Below, piece by piece: positions 24,861-32,543 of a DNA stretch of 64,000 bases. The stretch is from Pararhizobium gei (GTDB taxonomy: Bacteria; Pseudomonadota; Alphaproteobacteria; Rhizobiales; Rhizobiaceae): contig NZ_CP119409.1 of assembly GCF_029223885.1 (NCBI RefSeq), forward strand, positions 2,940,001-3,004,000, read 5' to 3'. The notes below the pieces were generated by a model. That model was not told where the DNA came from and did not search any database. It saw only the letters and a list, made by a program, of their open reading frames with translations. A program made the translations under genes and the position numbers. Position 1 is the first letter of the stretch. Every line of letters starts with the position of its first letter.

Positions 24861-25277
24861 CTAAGACCTGTGTCCGGCATCTTCCTTCGAGGCCTGCGCC
24901 AGCGCCTGTGTGTCGACATACTCCCGGATGTTCGTCACTTTGCCGTCTCGGATTGTGATGGCGAAGACCCAGTCGTCCTTCCAAGCTTTGTTGGTGGCTT
25001 TGATCTTTCCCTCGGCGAAGCCGACCACCAGAACCCGGTCGCCCTGCGCCACATATTCGTGAAACTCCATGGTGGTCGTTTCCATGTCTTCGGAAGCTCT
25101 CTGAAGCAAATCCGCCAATCCACCATGCCCGCGATGCGTGCCCGCCAGGGGCCAGTCCTTGCCCGGGATGATCCACTCGATATCGTCGGCTGTCAGCGCC
25201 AGCAGGCGCTCTCTGTCGCTGTCGCCCATCGCGGCAAAAAAGTCCTTCACGGTCTGGACGTTCTGTTCGATGCCCAT
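24861..25277 (-). CDS. nuclear transport factor 2 family (SnoaL/limonene hydrolase-like) protein
   Basis: A 138-residue NTF2-fold protein. It opens NVQTVKDFFAAMGDSDRERLLALTADDIEWIIPG, then has GHGGLADLLQRASEDMETTTMEF, the strand RVLVVGFAEGKIKATNKAWKDDWVFAITIRDGKVTNIREYVDTQAL. The D/E pair at ADDIEW and the final RDGKV..IREY are typical of SnoaL-like ketosteroid-isomerase proteins. The reaction is unknown. It is the fifth gene of the TetR-associated minus-strand operon, 45 bp after its neighbour and 88 bp before the FMN reductase gene. Confidence 0.8.
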   Translation of the reverse strand: MGIEQNVQTVKDFFAAMGDSDRERLLALTADDIEWIIPGKDWPLAGTHRGHGGLADLLQRASEDMETTTMEFHEYVAQGDRVLVVGFAEGKIKATNKAWKDDWVFAITIRDGKVTNIREYVDTQALAQASKEDAGHRS

Positions 25278-25322
25278 CTGTATGTCTCCTCTCTGATGTC
25301 AGGGTCGAGTTGTGTCGGTGAT

Positions 25323-25748
25323 TCAGCCGCCGCTTACGCCGAGTTGTTGCAGCATGACGGACACGGCGTTGTAGCAATGAAAGGAGGCCACCTTTCCGTT
25401 CTCGAGGTGGAAGACATCGCAACTCGGGACATCGATCGACTTGCCCGTGGGAGCCAGGGGGCCGGACGGAAGCGCCAGCGCGCCTTCATGCGTTCCCCGT
25501 GTCGCGAGCTCGACAACGACGACGTTCTCTACGACGTAGATGCTGAGAAGCTCGCGGTGGACGTCAGGAAATGCACGTGCGAAGTCGGCGATAGACTTGC
25601 CAATGGCCGGTCCCCGAAAATCCGTGCCGGAAGGAATATCGCGCATGTATCCGTCGTCGGAGAACATCGACACGAACTTCTCGGTATCCGTTCCTCGCCC
25701 CTCGGCTGCGGCATAGAATTCTCTGATTATGTTTTCTTGGCTTTGCAT
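25323..25748 (-). CDS. nuclear transport factor 2 family (SnoaL-like) protein
   Basis: A 141-residue NTF2-fold protein. The helix IIREFYAAAEGRGTDTEKFVSMFSDDGYMRDIP is followed by GKSIADFARAFPDVHRELL, the strand VVVVELATRGTHEGALALPSG and the final VFHLENGKVASFHCYNAVSVMLQQLG. It is similar in build to the next gene but too divergent to be a recent duplicate. It is the fourth gene of the minus-strand operon that begins at 28124, 76 bp after the third. It may act as isomerase, cyclase or hydrolase on the pathway intermediate. Confidence 0.8.
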   Translation of the reverse strand: MQSQENIIREFYAAAEGRGTDTEKFVSMFSDDGYMRDIPSGTDFRGPAIGKSIADFARAFPDVHRELLSIYVVENVVVVELATRGTHEGALALPSGPLAPTGKSIDVPSCDVFHLENGKVASFHCYNAVSVMLQQLGVSGG

Positions 25749-25824
25749 GATCGTTCCTTTTCTGATCGGTCCCCTCCGTCATGCCTCAACCTGGGCGGCC
25801 AGACGGCGGGGACGTGTCGGAGGT

Positions 25825-26445
25825 TCAGCCGATATCGACGTTCATGGCGAAGTCCCAGGTACCGGCACCGTTTTTGGCGAGGCCGATCATCATCAGGCCA
25901 AGCGCTTCAAGCGTCTGCGCCATCTGAAGACCGCCGACGTCGAGGGGGCGTAGCCCAAGACTTTCAAGGAACGTCGAAACCCGTGCCTTGGCCTCTACAT
26001 CGTCGGCGGCGATGAACGCGTCGAGACGCCCACCCTTGGCAAGGACGTGGCCGAAGATGGTGTTGAACGCCTTCACGACATGTGCGCCGTCGGCAGCGGC
26101 CTTGGCGATCTCCTGCGCGCCGGAACTTCCCGCGGGGGTGACGAGGCTCGTCGCATCCGGGGAAACCGGATTTGAGATATCGATGATCACCTTGCCGTGG
26201 AGCGCTTTTCCAAAGTCGGCGACAACTGCCGCCGCACTTTTGTATGGCACCGCGAGGATGACGATGTCGCCTGCGGGCGCCGCGCCGTACGTCCCTGTGA
26301 TCGCTCCGGATGCGAGCTTCTGGGCGAGTGCCTGCGCCTTGGCAGGGTCACGGCTGACGACCTCGACGACGTGTCCGGCTTTGGCGATACGGCCGGCGAT
26401 GTTGGTCGCCATGCCGCCCGAGCCGATGATGCTGATAGTACTCAT
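25825..26445 (-). CDS. NADPH-dependent F420 reductase-like NAD(P)-binding protein, copy 2
   Basis: A 206-residue Rossmann protein resembling F420-dependent NADP reductases (Fno). It begins ISIIGSGGMATNIAGRIAKAGHVVEVVSRD, with EIVSRDPAK as the NADP side. It has DIVILAVPYKSAAAVV and KVIIDISNPVS, and closes with HVVKAFNTIFGHVLA and the LESLGLRPLDVGGL segment. Coenzyme F420 is not expected in rhizobia, so the true partner is probably another NAD(P)-linked step. ATG 26445 has AGGAG six bases upstream; the long open frame upstream is ignored. It is a paralogue of the protein at 27486-28124, and the NmrA-like gene lies between the two. Confidence 0.85.
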   Translation of the reverse strand: MSTISIIGSGGMATNIAGRIAKAGHVVEVVSRDPAKAQALAQKLASGAITGTYGAAPAGDIVILAVPYKSAAAVVADFGKALHGKVIIDISNPVSPDATSLVTPAGSSGAQEIAKAAADGAHVVKAFNTIFGHVLAKGGRLDAFIAADDVEAKARVSTFLESLGLRPLDVGGLQMAQTLEALGLMMIGLAKNGAGTWDFAMNVDIG

Positions 26446-26494
26446 GTCAATTCTCCTAAAAGGTTGAGGGCCGATAGAGCCGTCTCTAAGCGGG

Positions 26495-27436
26495 TCAGGC
26501 GGCCGGGAAGTAGTGGCCGTTGTCCAGGTCATCGAGCAGACTGGGCTGGGCCGGTTCCCAGCCAAGGGTCTGGCGCGTGATGGCGTTGGATGCCGGGAGA
26601 TCGAGCGTCACGAGGTTCGCGAGGAACCCGAAGTATCCCGGCAGCATCAGGACATCGGCAGGGATGCGCACGGCCGGAAGACCGAGGCGCTTGCCAATGC
26701 CCTCGGCGATATCGCGGAACCGGACGCCTTCGCTCTCGATCCCGTGCCAGGCTTTACCAGCCGTACCCTTCTCAAGCGCCAGACGGAACAGGGAGGCAAG
26801 GTCCTGGGCGTGCACGGCCTGCCACAGGTTCTGGCCGTCTCCGGGGTAGCCGATGACGCCCTTCTCCTTGGCCAGCCCGATCAGCAGCGGAACAAAGCCG
26901 GCACTATCGGTCGCGCTGTGCATGACGGGAGGTATCCGCACGACCGAAGACCGTATGCCCTGCTCCGCAAGGCCGATCACCGTGGTTTCCACGTTGTTGC
27001 GAACCCTCAGCGTCCCCTTGTATGCGTCGCCCCCGGGAAGGGCCGGGTCGGTCTCGGTGGCTGGCCTGCCCAGGTTTTCCCAGCCGGGTGAGCCGATGCT
27101 TCCCGATACGACCAGTGGCTTGCCGGTGCCAGCGAGCGCTTCGCCGTAAGCGAGCATGATCTCGACTTCCGCTGCGGCGACGGCGTCGAGCCCGCCCGAG
27201 GGAAGCAAATCCTGTCTATGGGCGACATGGATAACGCCGTCCGCTTCTCTCGATGCCACCTTGAGGCCTTCGAGATCGGAAATGTCCCCGCGCCGCACCT
27301 TGGCGCCGAGCGCGGACACCGTTGCGGCTGCCGTGTCCGATCGGGCCAGAGCGGTCACGTCGTGGCCGGCGGCGATGAGATCGGAGATGATATACGGCCC
27401 GGAGTGGCCGGTACCGCCAGTGACAAAAACGTGCAT
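26495..27436 (-). CDS. NmrA/SDR-type NAD(P)-dependent epimerase/dehydratase family protein
   Basis: A 313-residue atypical short-chain dehydrogenase. The N-terminus MHVFVTGGTGHSGPYIISDL carries the TGGTGHSG dinucleotide loop. ALARSDTAAATV is the NADP-binding second strand and GDISDLEGL the usual third. A VSGSIGSPG segment is followed by AYKGTLRVRNNVETT, then VRIPPVM and PVHAQDLASLFRLALEKGT with WHGIESEGVRFRDIAEGIGKRLG. The Tyr-x3-Lys in AYKG looks reduced, so it may be an NmrA-type sensor or a lyase. The start ATG 27434-27436 is preceded by AAGGAA. It is the second gene of the operon, with 49-bp gaps on both sides. Confidence 0.85.
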   Translation of the reverse strand: MHVFVTGGTGHSGPYIISDLIAAGHDVTALARSDTAAATVSALGAKVRRGDISDLEGLKVASREADGVIHVAHRQDLLPSGGLDAVAAAEVEIMLAYGEALAGTGKPLVVSGSIGSPGWENLGRPATETDPALPGGDAYKGTLRVRNNVETTVIGLAEQGIRSSVVRIPPVMHSATDSAGFVPLLIGLAKEKGVIGYPGDGQNLWQAVHAQDLASLFRLALEKGTAGKAWHGIESEGVRFRDIAEGIGKRLGLPAVRIPADVLMLPGYFGFLANLVTLDLPASNAITRQTLGWEPAQPSLLDDLDNGHYFPAA

Positions 27437-27485
27437 GGTATTGTTCCTTGTAAGTGGTGTGATGCGTGTAGTGATATCGGCGAAC

Positions 27486-28124
27486 TCAGCCGTGTAGGCT
27501 GACACCGATCGAGAAGTTGCCGTGCTTGACCGAGTGGGTCATGAGGCCCAGCCAAAGCATGCAGGCGTGCTCCAGCGTCCGTGCCATGGACAGATTTCCG
27601 GTATCCATTGGCCGTAGCCCGAGGCTCTCGACGAACGTCGCAACGCGTGTCTTCGCTTGCGCGTCGTCCCCAGCGATAAATACGTCCAAGGGGCGGCCCA
27701 CGACGGCTGGGCCGGCTGCCAGCACGCTTGCGTTCTGAGTATTGAACGCCTTGACGACGGAAGCATCCGCTGGCGCCACCTTGGCGATTTCTCGGGCGCC
27801 GAAACTGTCTTCAGGGGTCAGGAAGCCCGAGAGGTCAGATTTGATCGGGTTGGTGATATCGACGAGAATCTTGCCTGCCAGCTTTTCGCCGTACTGCCCG
27901 ACCGCGTCGAGAACGGCTGAGTACGGGACCGCCAGGATGACGATATCCCCGGCCGGGGTACCGCCAAACGACCCTGTCGTCGCTCCGGTTCCGATCCGAT
28001 CAACCAGCACCTGAGCCTTTGCAGTGTCGCGGCTGATGACCTCCACGGTATGCCCTGCCCTGGTGGCGAGGCGACCGATCGCCGCGGCCATACCGCCAGC
28101 GCCGATGATACTGATCGTTCCCAT
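27486..28124 (-). CDS. NADPH-dependent F420 reductase-like NAD(P)-binding protein, copy 1
   Basis: A 212-residue Rossmann protein, the first gene of the six-gene operon. MGTISIIGAGGMAAAIGRLA is the dinucleotide loop, EVISRDTAKAQ the NADP-specific part, and DIVILAVPYSAVLDAV and KILVDITNPIKSD the Fno-like core, ending in VKAFNTQNASVL and VESLGLRPMDTG. It is clearly paralogous to the protein at 25825. TAAGGAG lies before ATG 28122-28124. The upstream region holds a TetR-type operator-promoter (28220-28263), so the entire operon is likely repressed by the TetR protein at 29531. The long frame upstream to 28256 is not used. Confidence 0.87.
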   Translation of the reverse strand: MGTISIIGAGGMAAAIGRLATRAGHTVEVISRDTAKAQVLVDRIGTGATTGSFGGTPAGDIVILAVPYSAVLDAVGQYGEKLAGKILVDITNPIKSDLSGFLTPEDSFGAREIAKVAPADASVVKAFNTQNASVLAAGPAVVGRPLDVFIAGDDAQAKTRVATFVESLGLRPMDTGNLSMARTLEHACMLWLGLMTHSVKHGNFSIGVSLHG

Positions 28125-28495
28125 TCGTAATCTCCTTACGAGTCGGTAGCGTCCGAATTCCTTCGAACGTTTCCGCCACATCTTTTGAAAGACTGATCCA
28201 GGCTCTATCAAAAGACAACTGGACCACTGATCCGAATATGTGGATCGCCGATCCATTTGTCAAGGAGGCAATCGTCAGAAACGTGGTTTGACGAAAGAGG
28301 TTCTCCCACATGCGAGCAAGGACGGCAGTCTCCGCATTCCGGGCGGCGTGCTGACGCACCACTGCCTCAGCAACTAGAACTGTGCGGACGGAAGGAAATG
28401 TCGCAGAATTCGACAAGGGTTGTGCGCTAGCGCACCGTCTCTTGTCCGGACGAACCAGAGCGTCGGGGCCATCGCTTTGTGGTGGCGTAGCGCAG
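28125..28495. other. intergenic region upstream of the six-gene redox operon
   Basis: A 371-bp non-coding stretch containing the operator-promoter at 28220-28263 (see that entry). The remaining 28264-28495 segment, running to the end of the LysR gene, holds only short ORFs without recognisable families. No terminator of the LysR gene is obvious. Confidence 0.5.
28220..28263 (-). promoter_or_regulatory. promoter with twin TetR-type operators for the redox operon
   Basis: On the minus strand TTGACA (28258-28263) and CATATT (28235-28240) are separated by exactly 17 bp. That spacer holds the palindrome TGGATCGCCGATCCA (plus strand, 28241-28255, 6-bp arms). A second related site TGGACCACTGATCCG (28220-28234) directly follows the -10 and covers the expected start site, 21 bp centre-to-centre. 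The first gene starts at 28124. The same architecture precedes the LysR gene at 29469-29520, so one regulator, most simply the TetR protein at 29531, should control both. Confidence 0.7.
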
Positions 28496-29404
28496 CTATC
28501 TTGCTTCGGGGGACGTGGCGGAGCTTCCCGCCAATAGCGCTGCATACGCTGTAAGTCTGCCTGAGATGAACTCGATAAACAGTCTCATACGTTTCGTATT
28601 GCGCATCTCGCCGTGCGTGAGAATCCAGATAGGGCCGATCGGATAAAGGCCCGTGCCAGGCACCCTCACGAGCAAGGGATCGGCATCTCCGATAAAACAG
28701 GCCAGCTTTGCCATCCCCACCCCCTTGCGCACCGCGACGATCTGGGTCTCCGCATCGGTGGTCTTGAAGCTTGTTTCCGACATCGGAACGTCGATCTCGC
28801 CGCGATGACAATCAGGCACTCCGTGGGTGTTTTTAACAACCAGTCGAAGCGTACCCTGCTCGCCAGCGTTTCGCCTGGCGAGCAGGGTACGCGCCATGTA
28901 GACCCCGCCGCACAACTCGGGACCTTTCAGTCCATGCAGATTTTGCGGCAGGTTCTTGCGGTCGGCGACGACACGGATCGCCACGTCGGCCTCACGGTTG
29001 GTCAGATTTGCCTTCGCCTCTCCGGTCATCACTTCCAACTCGACCTCGGGGTGTCGTTCGGCGTATTCCGCGAGGTCCGGCATCAGAAGGTATGTCGCGA
29101 TCGTGGGAGGCATCGTCACGCGCAACGGGCCGCGCTCGCCTTGGTCGCGGCCTGAGACGCAGTTCTCCAGCGATGTCGAGGATGCCTCCATCTGTTCGGC
29201 AAAATGAAGAACCTCGTCTCCCGCGCTGGTGAGGCGATAGCCCGACGGGAGTTTCTCGAACAGGCGGACGCCAAGCCGTTCCTCGAAAAGGGATATGCGC
29301 CGAAGGATCGTAGAGTGATTGACATCGAGCCGACTGGCGGCCGCTCGGACGGAACCCTGCCGAACGATGGCAAGAAAATAACGAACGTCATCCCAGGCAA
29401 TCAT
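28496..29404 (-). CDS. LysR family transcriptional regulator
   Basis: A 302-residue regulator. The LysR winged helix is residues 1-65 (MIAWDDVRYFLAIVRQGSVR then AAASRLDVNHSTILRRISLFEERLGVRLF, KLPSGYRLTSAGDEVL). An effector domain of the LysR_substrate type starts about residue 92 (GPLRVTMPPTIATYLLMPDLAEYAERHPEVELEVM). I start at ATG 29402-29404 because it begins directly at the HTH; the frame is open 24 codons further. It is divergent from the TetR gene and its own promoter carries the twin operators at 29469-29520. It may itself regulate the redox operon downstream or another locus. Effector unknown. Confidence 0.9.
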   Translation of the reverse strand: MIAWDDVRYFLAIVRQGSVRAAASRLDVNHSTILRRISLFEERLGVRLFEKLPSGYRLTSAGDEVLHFAEQMEASSTSLENCVSGRDQGERGPLRVTMPPTIATYLLMPDLAEYAERHPEVELEVMTGEAKANLTNREADVAIRVVADRKNLPQNLHGLKGPELCGGVYMARTLLARRNAGEQGTLRLVVKNTHGVPDCHRGEIDVPMSETSFKTTDAETQIVAVRKGVGMAKLACFIGDADPLLVRVPGTGLYPIGPIWILTHGEMRNTKRMRLFIEFISGRLTAYAALLAGSSATSPEAR

Positions 29405-29468
29405 AGGTGGGAACACTCTTCTCGCGTTGCGGGGGTGGGTATATTCAACGAATGAGTACCGCATCTTG

Positions 29469-29520
29469 TGGATCACCGATCCAGATGCTATTTAATGCGG
29501 ACCAGTGATCCGTTTGTCAA
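29469..29520 (-). promoter_or_regulatory. promoter with twin TetR-type operators for the LysR gene and divergent TetR gene
   Basis: On the minus strand TTGACA (29515-29520) and CATTAA (29492-29497) are 17 bp apart. The spacer holds CGGACCAGTGATCCG (29498-29512), and a second palindrome TGGATCACCGATCCA (29469-29483) lies at the expected start site. The layout and sequence match the element at 28220-28263, including GATCC followed by TTTGTCAAG. The plus-strand TetR gene starts 11 bp to the right at 29531, so the same sites would autoregulate it. Centre-to-centre distance is 29 bp here. Confidence 0.7.
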
Positions 29521-29530
29521 GAGGTGCCAT

Positions 29531-30100
29531 ATGCGGGCCGACGCGAGAAAAAACTACAGCCACATTCTTTCGGTCGCCCGCGAAGTCGTCGCCGAGCATG
29601 GTATCGACGCATCCATGCGCGACATTGCCCGCAAATCAGAGGTGGGATTGGCAACGCTTCTTCGGCACTTTCCGACACGCGAGGCTCTGTTCGAAGCCCT
29701 GCTCTGTACGAACCTGGATGCGCTGACGCAAAAGGCGGTGGAACTCGAGACGTCGAATCCGCCTGCGAAAGCGCTCGAATCCTGGGTTGGCGATTGGGTA
29801 GCCTTCGCCCAGACCTACAAAGGCGTCGTGTCCATGATGGCCGCCGCCCACACAAACCCTGCCTCCGCTCTGTATGCATCCTGTGCCGCCGTGCATTCGA
29901 CGAGCGCGCGACTACTGGCCAGTGCGCAGGAAGAAGGTACAGCGCGCGCGGATATGAACGGGGATGACCTGTTCGCCCTTATGACAGCACTTGGCTGGGC
30001 GGTCGACCAGCCCTCGTTCGCTCCAAGGGCGGATCATCTGGTTCGCCTCATTACGAGCACGATCCTGACGAGGCAGTCTGGCAACGACGTCTACAAATAG
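29531..30100 (+). CDS. TetR family transcriptional regulator
   Basis: A 189-residue repressor. The TetR helix-turn-helix is near the N-terminus: YSHILSVAREVVAEHGIDAS, MRDIARKSEVGLATLLRHFP, then TREALFEALL. The rest is an all-helical ligand domain (KALESWVGDWVAFAQTYKGVVSMMAAA, and DLFALMTALGWAVDQPSFAPRADHL), similar to TetR proteins that govern oxidoreductase/NTF2 operons in rhizobia. ATG 29531 is chosen because AAGAGG is six to eight bases upstream; the frame is open from 29468. It is the likely repressor of its own promoter, the LysR gene, and the six-gene operon. The inducer is unknown. Confidence 0.9.
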   Translation: MRADARKNYSHILSVAREVVAEHGIDASMRDIARKSEVGLATLLRHFPTREALFEALLCTNLDALTQKAVELETSNPPAKALESWVGDWVAFAQTYKGVVSMMAAAHTNPASALYASCAAVHSTSARLLASAQEEGTARADMNGDDLFALMTALGWAVDQPSFAPRADHLVRLITSTILTRQSGNDVYK

Positions 30101-30159
30101 GCGGTCCGCGACGCCGTTCTGTGACGTTTCCCTGTTCTCTTGGCCGACATGGCAAAGAA

Positions 30160-30376
30160 ACCCTCCGATACCACCCGGGCCGAGAGCGATGGTGTTGTTG
30201 CGGCGCTCGATCCATTTACAGCGCGCCAGTTCCAGCACCTGCCTCTTGTTGAGCTTGGGGATGGCTGCGAAGTCGAAGCTGTCGAGGCTTTTGACGACAG
30301 GGAATTTGGCCGCCTTGATACGGCGTTCGACCTTGCGGCGATCCCGCTCGATCATCTCCCTCTCGGTAACGCTTGC
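30160..30376 (-). pseudogene. istB: IS21-family istB helper ATPase fragment
   Basis: The minus strand reads REMIERDRRKVERRIKAAKF and then PVVKSLDSFDFAAIPKLNK, QVLELARCKWIERRNNTIAL and GPGGIG. This is close to the N-terminal third of IstB helper ATPases of IS21 elements. The Walker A that should read GPSGTGKTH is damaged (GPGGIGGF) and the rest is absent. The fragment is about 70 codons of a normally 240-residue protein, has no istA partner, and abuts the IS701-like remnant at 30387. Confidence 0.75.
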
Positions 30377-30386
30377 GCGCGACGAG

Positions 30387-31326
30387 GTTCCCGTTCCGGT
30401 TGGTTTGCGTCTGTTCCTGCCTGAGAGCTGGACCGGTGATCGGATGGCCAAGGCTGGGATTCCGCAAGCCATGCAGACATCCCGCACGAAGCCGGAGATC
30501 GCCTCACGAGATCGACCGATTGATCGCGGCTGGCATCCGGTCCGGTACAGTGCTGGCTGACGCAGGCTACGGCCTGTCAGCGGCCTGCCGCCAGGGACTG
30601 AGTGGACGTAGCCTCATATGGGCGGTTGGCATTCCCAGGCATCCGAAGGTCTATCCTCATGATGTTGAATTGATCTTTCCCGTCTCCGGTCATGGGGCGC
30701 GCCCGCGCCAGCATCCGATTTCCAATACCCTTTCGGTTGCCGCCGAAACGATGTTGGCTCCTGCAAATTGGAAAAAGATCAGTTGGCGGCGCGGCACGAA
30801 AGGCCGCCTGACGGCACGCTTTGCCGCATTGCGCATCCGGATCGCCCGACGGCACACCGCAACGCATTCTCGACAAGGGACAGCAGCACATGCCGGGCGA
30901 GGAAGCCTGGCTGGTAGGCGAGTGGCGATCACGACGAGCGAAAATACGACCTGTCCAATTTACCGGCAAACGCCACATTGACAATACTGGCAGCCGCCAT
31001 CAAAGCGCGATGGGTCTGCGAGCAGGCGCATCAGCAGATGAAAGAGGAGCCTGGTCTCGATCACTTCGAAGGCCGATCGTGGCAAGGGCTACATCGGCAA
31101 GCGTTGATGACGATGATCGCCTACGCTTTCCCCCAGCACCAGAGATTGCAGACAGCAAAGCGGGAAAAAAAGACGCGAAAAGTACGCAAGGGGCCGCCTG
31201 AGCCCACCTTGCCTGCCATCCGTCAAGCCGTAATCACCGCACTCGCAATATCCATAACGGGAATCCGATGCCCCCACTGCAAGGACTAATTCGAAACGCA
31301 GAATCAGTTCTGCCAAAGTAGTGTTA
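30387..31326 (+). pseudogene. degenerate IS701-family transposase and element end
   Basis: An IS701-like transposase can be followed through several frames. PVGLRLFLPESWTG and MAKAGIPQAMQTSRTKPEIA (30390-30505) come first, then after a frameshift IDRLIAAGIRSGTVLADAGYG (with the DDE-type Asp). Next come WKKISWRRGTKGRLTARFAA, another shift to DKGQQHMPGEEAWLVGEWRS, and finally IKARWVCEQAHQQMKEE, GLDHFEGRSWQGLHRQALMT and PAIRQAVITALA ending at 31289. At least three frame changes and a missing 5' half make it inactive. TTCTGCCAAAGTAGTGTTAG at about 31307-31326 looks like the right terminal repeat. Confidence 0.75.
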
Positions 31327-31449
31327 GGCCTCCTCGCTTGCCCAAAAACTGCGAAGTCCTCGCCCACAGAGAATTGAATCCTGACTTATGCAACGACCAG
31401 TCCGGACTTGTGTGAGGACAGTCCGAGTGGTTGTGGCGATGGACAGAAA

Positions 31450-31525
31450 TGGTGGGCCCGGAGGGACTCGAACCCCCAACCAAGCGGTTATGAGCCGCCG
31501 GCTCTAACCATTGAGCTACAGGCCC
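31450..31525 (-). tRNA. tRNA-Ile2 (CAU anticodon)
   Basis: The minus strand folds as a 76-nt tRNA including an encoded 3' CCA. The acceptor is GGGCCTG / CGGGCCC, the D-arm GTAGCTCAATGGTTAGAGC, the anticodon stem-loop GGCGGCTCATAACCGCTTG with CAU, and the T-arm GGGGGTTCGAGTCCCTC. The acceptor and G-rich T stem match rhizobial AUA-reading tRNA-Ile2, where the wobble C becomes lysidine by TilS, rather than initiator or elongator tRNA-Met. Automatic tools may label it Met. Its 3' end faces the accessory segment, a position often used for integration. Confidence 0.88.
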
Positions 31526-31675
31526 TTCTCCGGCGTGTCCGGCCCCGCCGACCAATGGCAGAGGGCGGGTGGGACTGGCTCTAGCGGAAAATGGGTTTTC
31601 CCACAAGACGTTGCCGCAATCCCTACACAATCAATGCCCAAGAAAGAGCGTAAGACATATCGGAGAGAAGCACCC

Positions 31676-32419
31676 ATGACGTCATTCACTTTCGCCCGCC
31701 GGGTTCCGGCCACTTTTCTGGCTGCCGCGCTTGCCGCTACGGCCGCAGCGCCCGTTTTTGCGCAGGACAGAAGCCCGCGCGAGCCGATCATTGCTGTCTC
31801 CGGCGAGGGCCGTTCCGCCGTGGCGCCCGATATGGCGATCCTTTCCTTCAGCGTCGTCAAGGATGCCAAGACCGCCCGCGAGGCGCTCGATGCCAACAAC
31901 AAGGCGATGGCGGATGTTTTGAATGCGCTGAAGGGATCGGGCCTTGCCGAGCGTGATCTGCAGACCTCCGGCTTTGCCGTCAACCCGCAATACCAGTATC
32001 CGGACAACAGCGACGGCGGCAACCGTCCGCCGGTGCTGATCGGCTACCAGGTCGCCAATTCCTTGACGATCAAAGTGCGCGATCTGGCAAAGCTTGGTGA
32101 AATCGTCGATCAAGCCGTAACGCTTGGCGTCAACCAGGGCGGGTCGATCCAGTTTTCCAACGACAAGCCGGAAGCGACGATCACCGAAGCGCGCAAGGCC
32201 GCGGTGAAAGATGCCATGGACAAGGCCGCGATCCTGTCCGAGGCGGCAGGTGTCAAGCTCGGCCGGGTTCTGGAAATTTCCGAAAACGCGGCACGCCCCG
32301 AGCCCTTGCCGATGATGCGCAGCATGGCCAAGGAATATGCCGCCGATGCCGTGCCGGTCGCGTCCGGAGAAAACAGCTATACCGTGACGGTCAACGTTAC
32401 CTTCGCGATCAATCCTTGA
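31676..32419 (+). CDS. SIMPL domain-containing (DUF541) periplasmic protein
   Basis: A 247-residue secreted protein. The signal peptide is MTSFTFARRVPATFLAAALA to VFAQDRS (cleavage near residue 27). The SIMPL/DUF541 fold follows: IIAVSGEGRSAVAPDMAILSF, NNKAMADVLNALKGSGLAERDLQTSGFAVNPQY, IGYQVANSLTIKVRDLAKLGEIVDQAV and EARKAAVKDAMDKAAILSEAAG. Members (for example YggE, Bp26 of Brucella) are periplasmic oligomers linked to oxidative stress and antigenicity. ATG 31676 is preceded by GGAGAG. It is divergent from the tRNA and has a terminator at 32460-32485. Confidence 0.9.
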   Translation: MTSFTFARRVPATFLAAALAATAAAPVFAQDRSPREPIIAVSGEGRSAVAPDMAILSFSVVKDAKTAREALDANNKAMADVLNALKGSGLAERDLQTSGFAVNPQYQYPDNSDGGNRPPVLIGYQVANSLTIKVRDLAKLGEIVDQAVTLGVNQGGSIQFSNDKPEATITEARKAAVKDAMDKAAILSEAAGVKLGRVLEISENAARPEPLPMMRSMAKEYAADAVPVASGENSYTVTVNVTFAINP

Positions 32420-32459
32420 GAATAACCAGCCGATTGCCCGTGCAGCCCTCCGCGATACA

Positions 32460-32485
32460 AACCCCGCTCCAGCGGGGTTAATTTT
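32460..32485 (+). terminator. Rho-independent terminator of the SIMPL gene
   Basis: AACCCCG and CGGGGTT with a CTCCAG loop form a 7-bp stem followed by AATTTTGC, starting about 40 bp past the SIMPL stop codon at 32419. Confidence 0.7.
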
Positions 32486-32520
32486 GCGCCATTGCATCGT
32501 CTGCAGAAAAAGCAAAAAAT

Positions 32521-32543
32521 CCCTCGCCGCAGAACAGCGAGGG
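32521..32543 (-). terminator. Rho-independent terminator of the small secreted protein gene
   Basis: A 7-bp perfect stem CCCTCGC / GCGAGGG is followed on the minus strand by ATTTTTTGCTTTTTC. It lies 112 bp downstream of the minus-strand gene ending at 32656. Confidence 0.75.

Noticed and set aside
31450..31525. tRNA-Met assignment
   Set aside because: The anticodon is CAU, but the acceptor stem and T-arm match tRNA-Ile2 more than tRNA-Met or tRNA-fMet.
31304..31630. 108-codon minus-strand ORF
   Set aside because: It runs through the tRNA gene and an IS remnant, so it is not a real protein gene.
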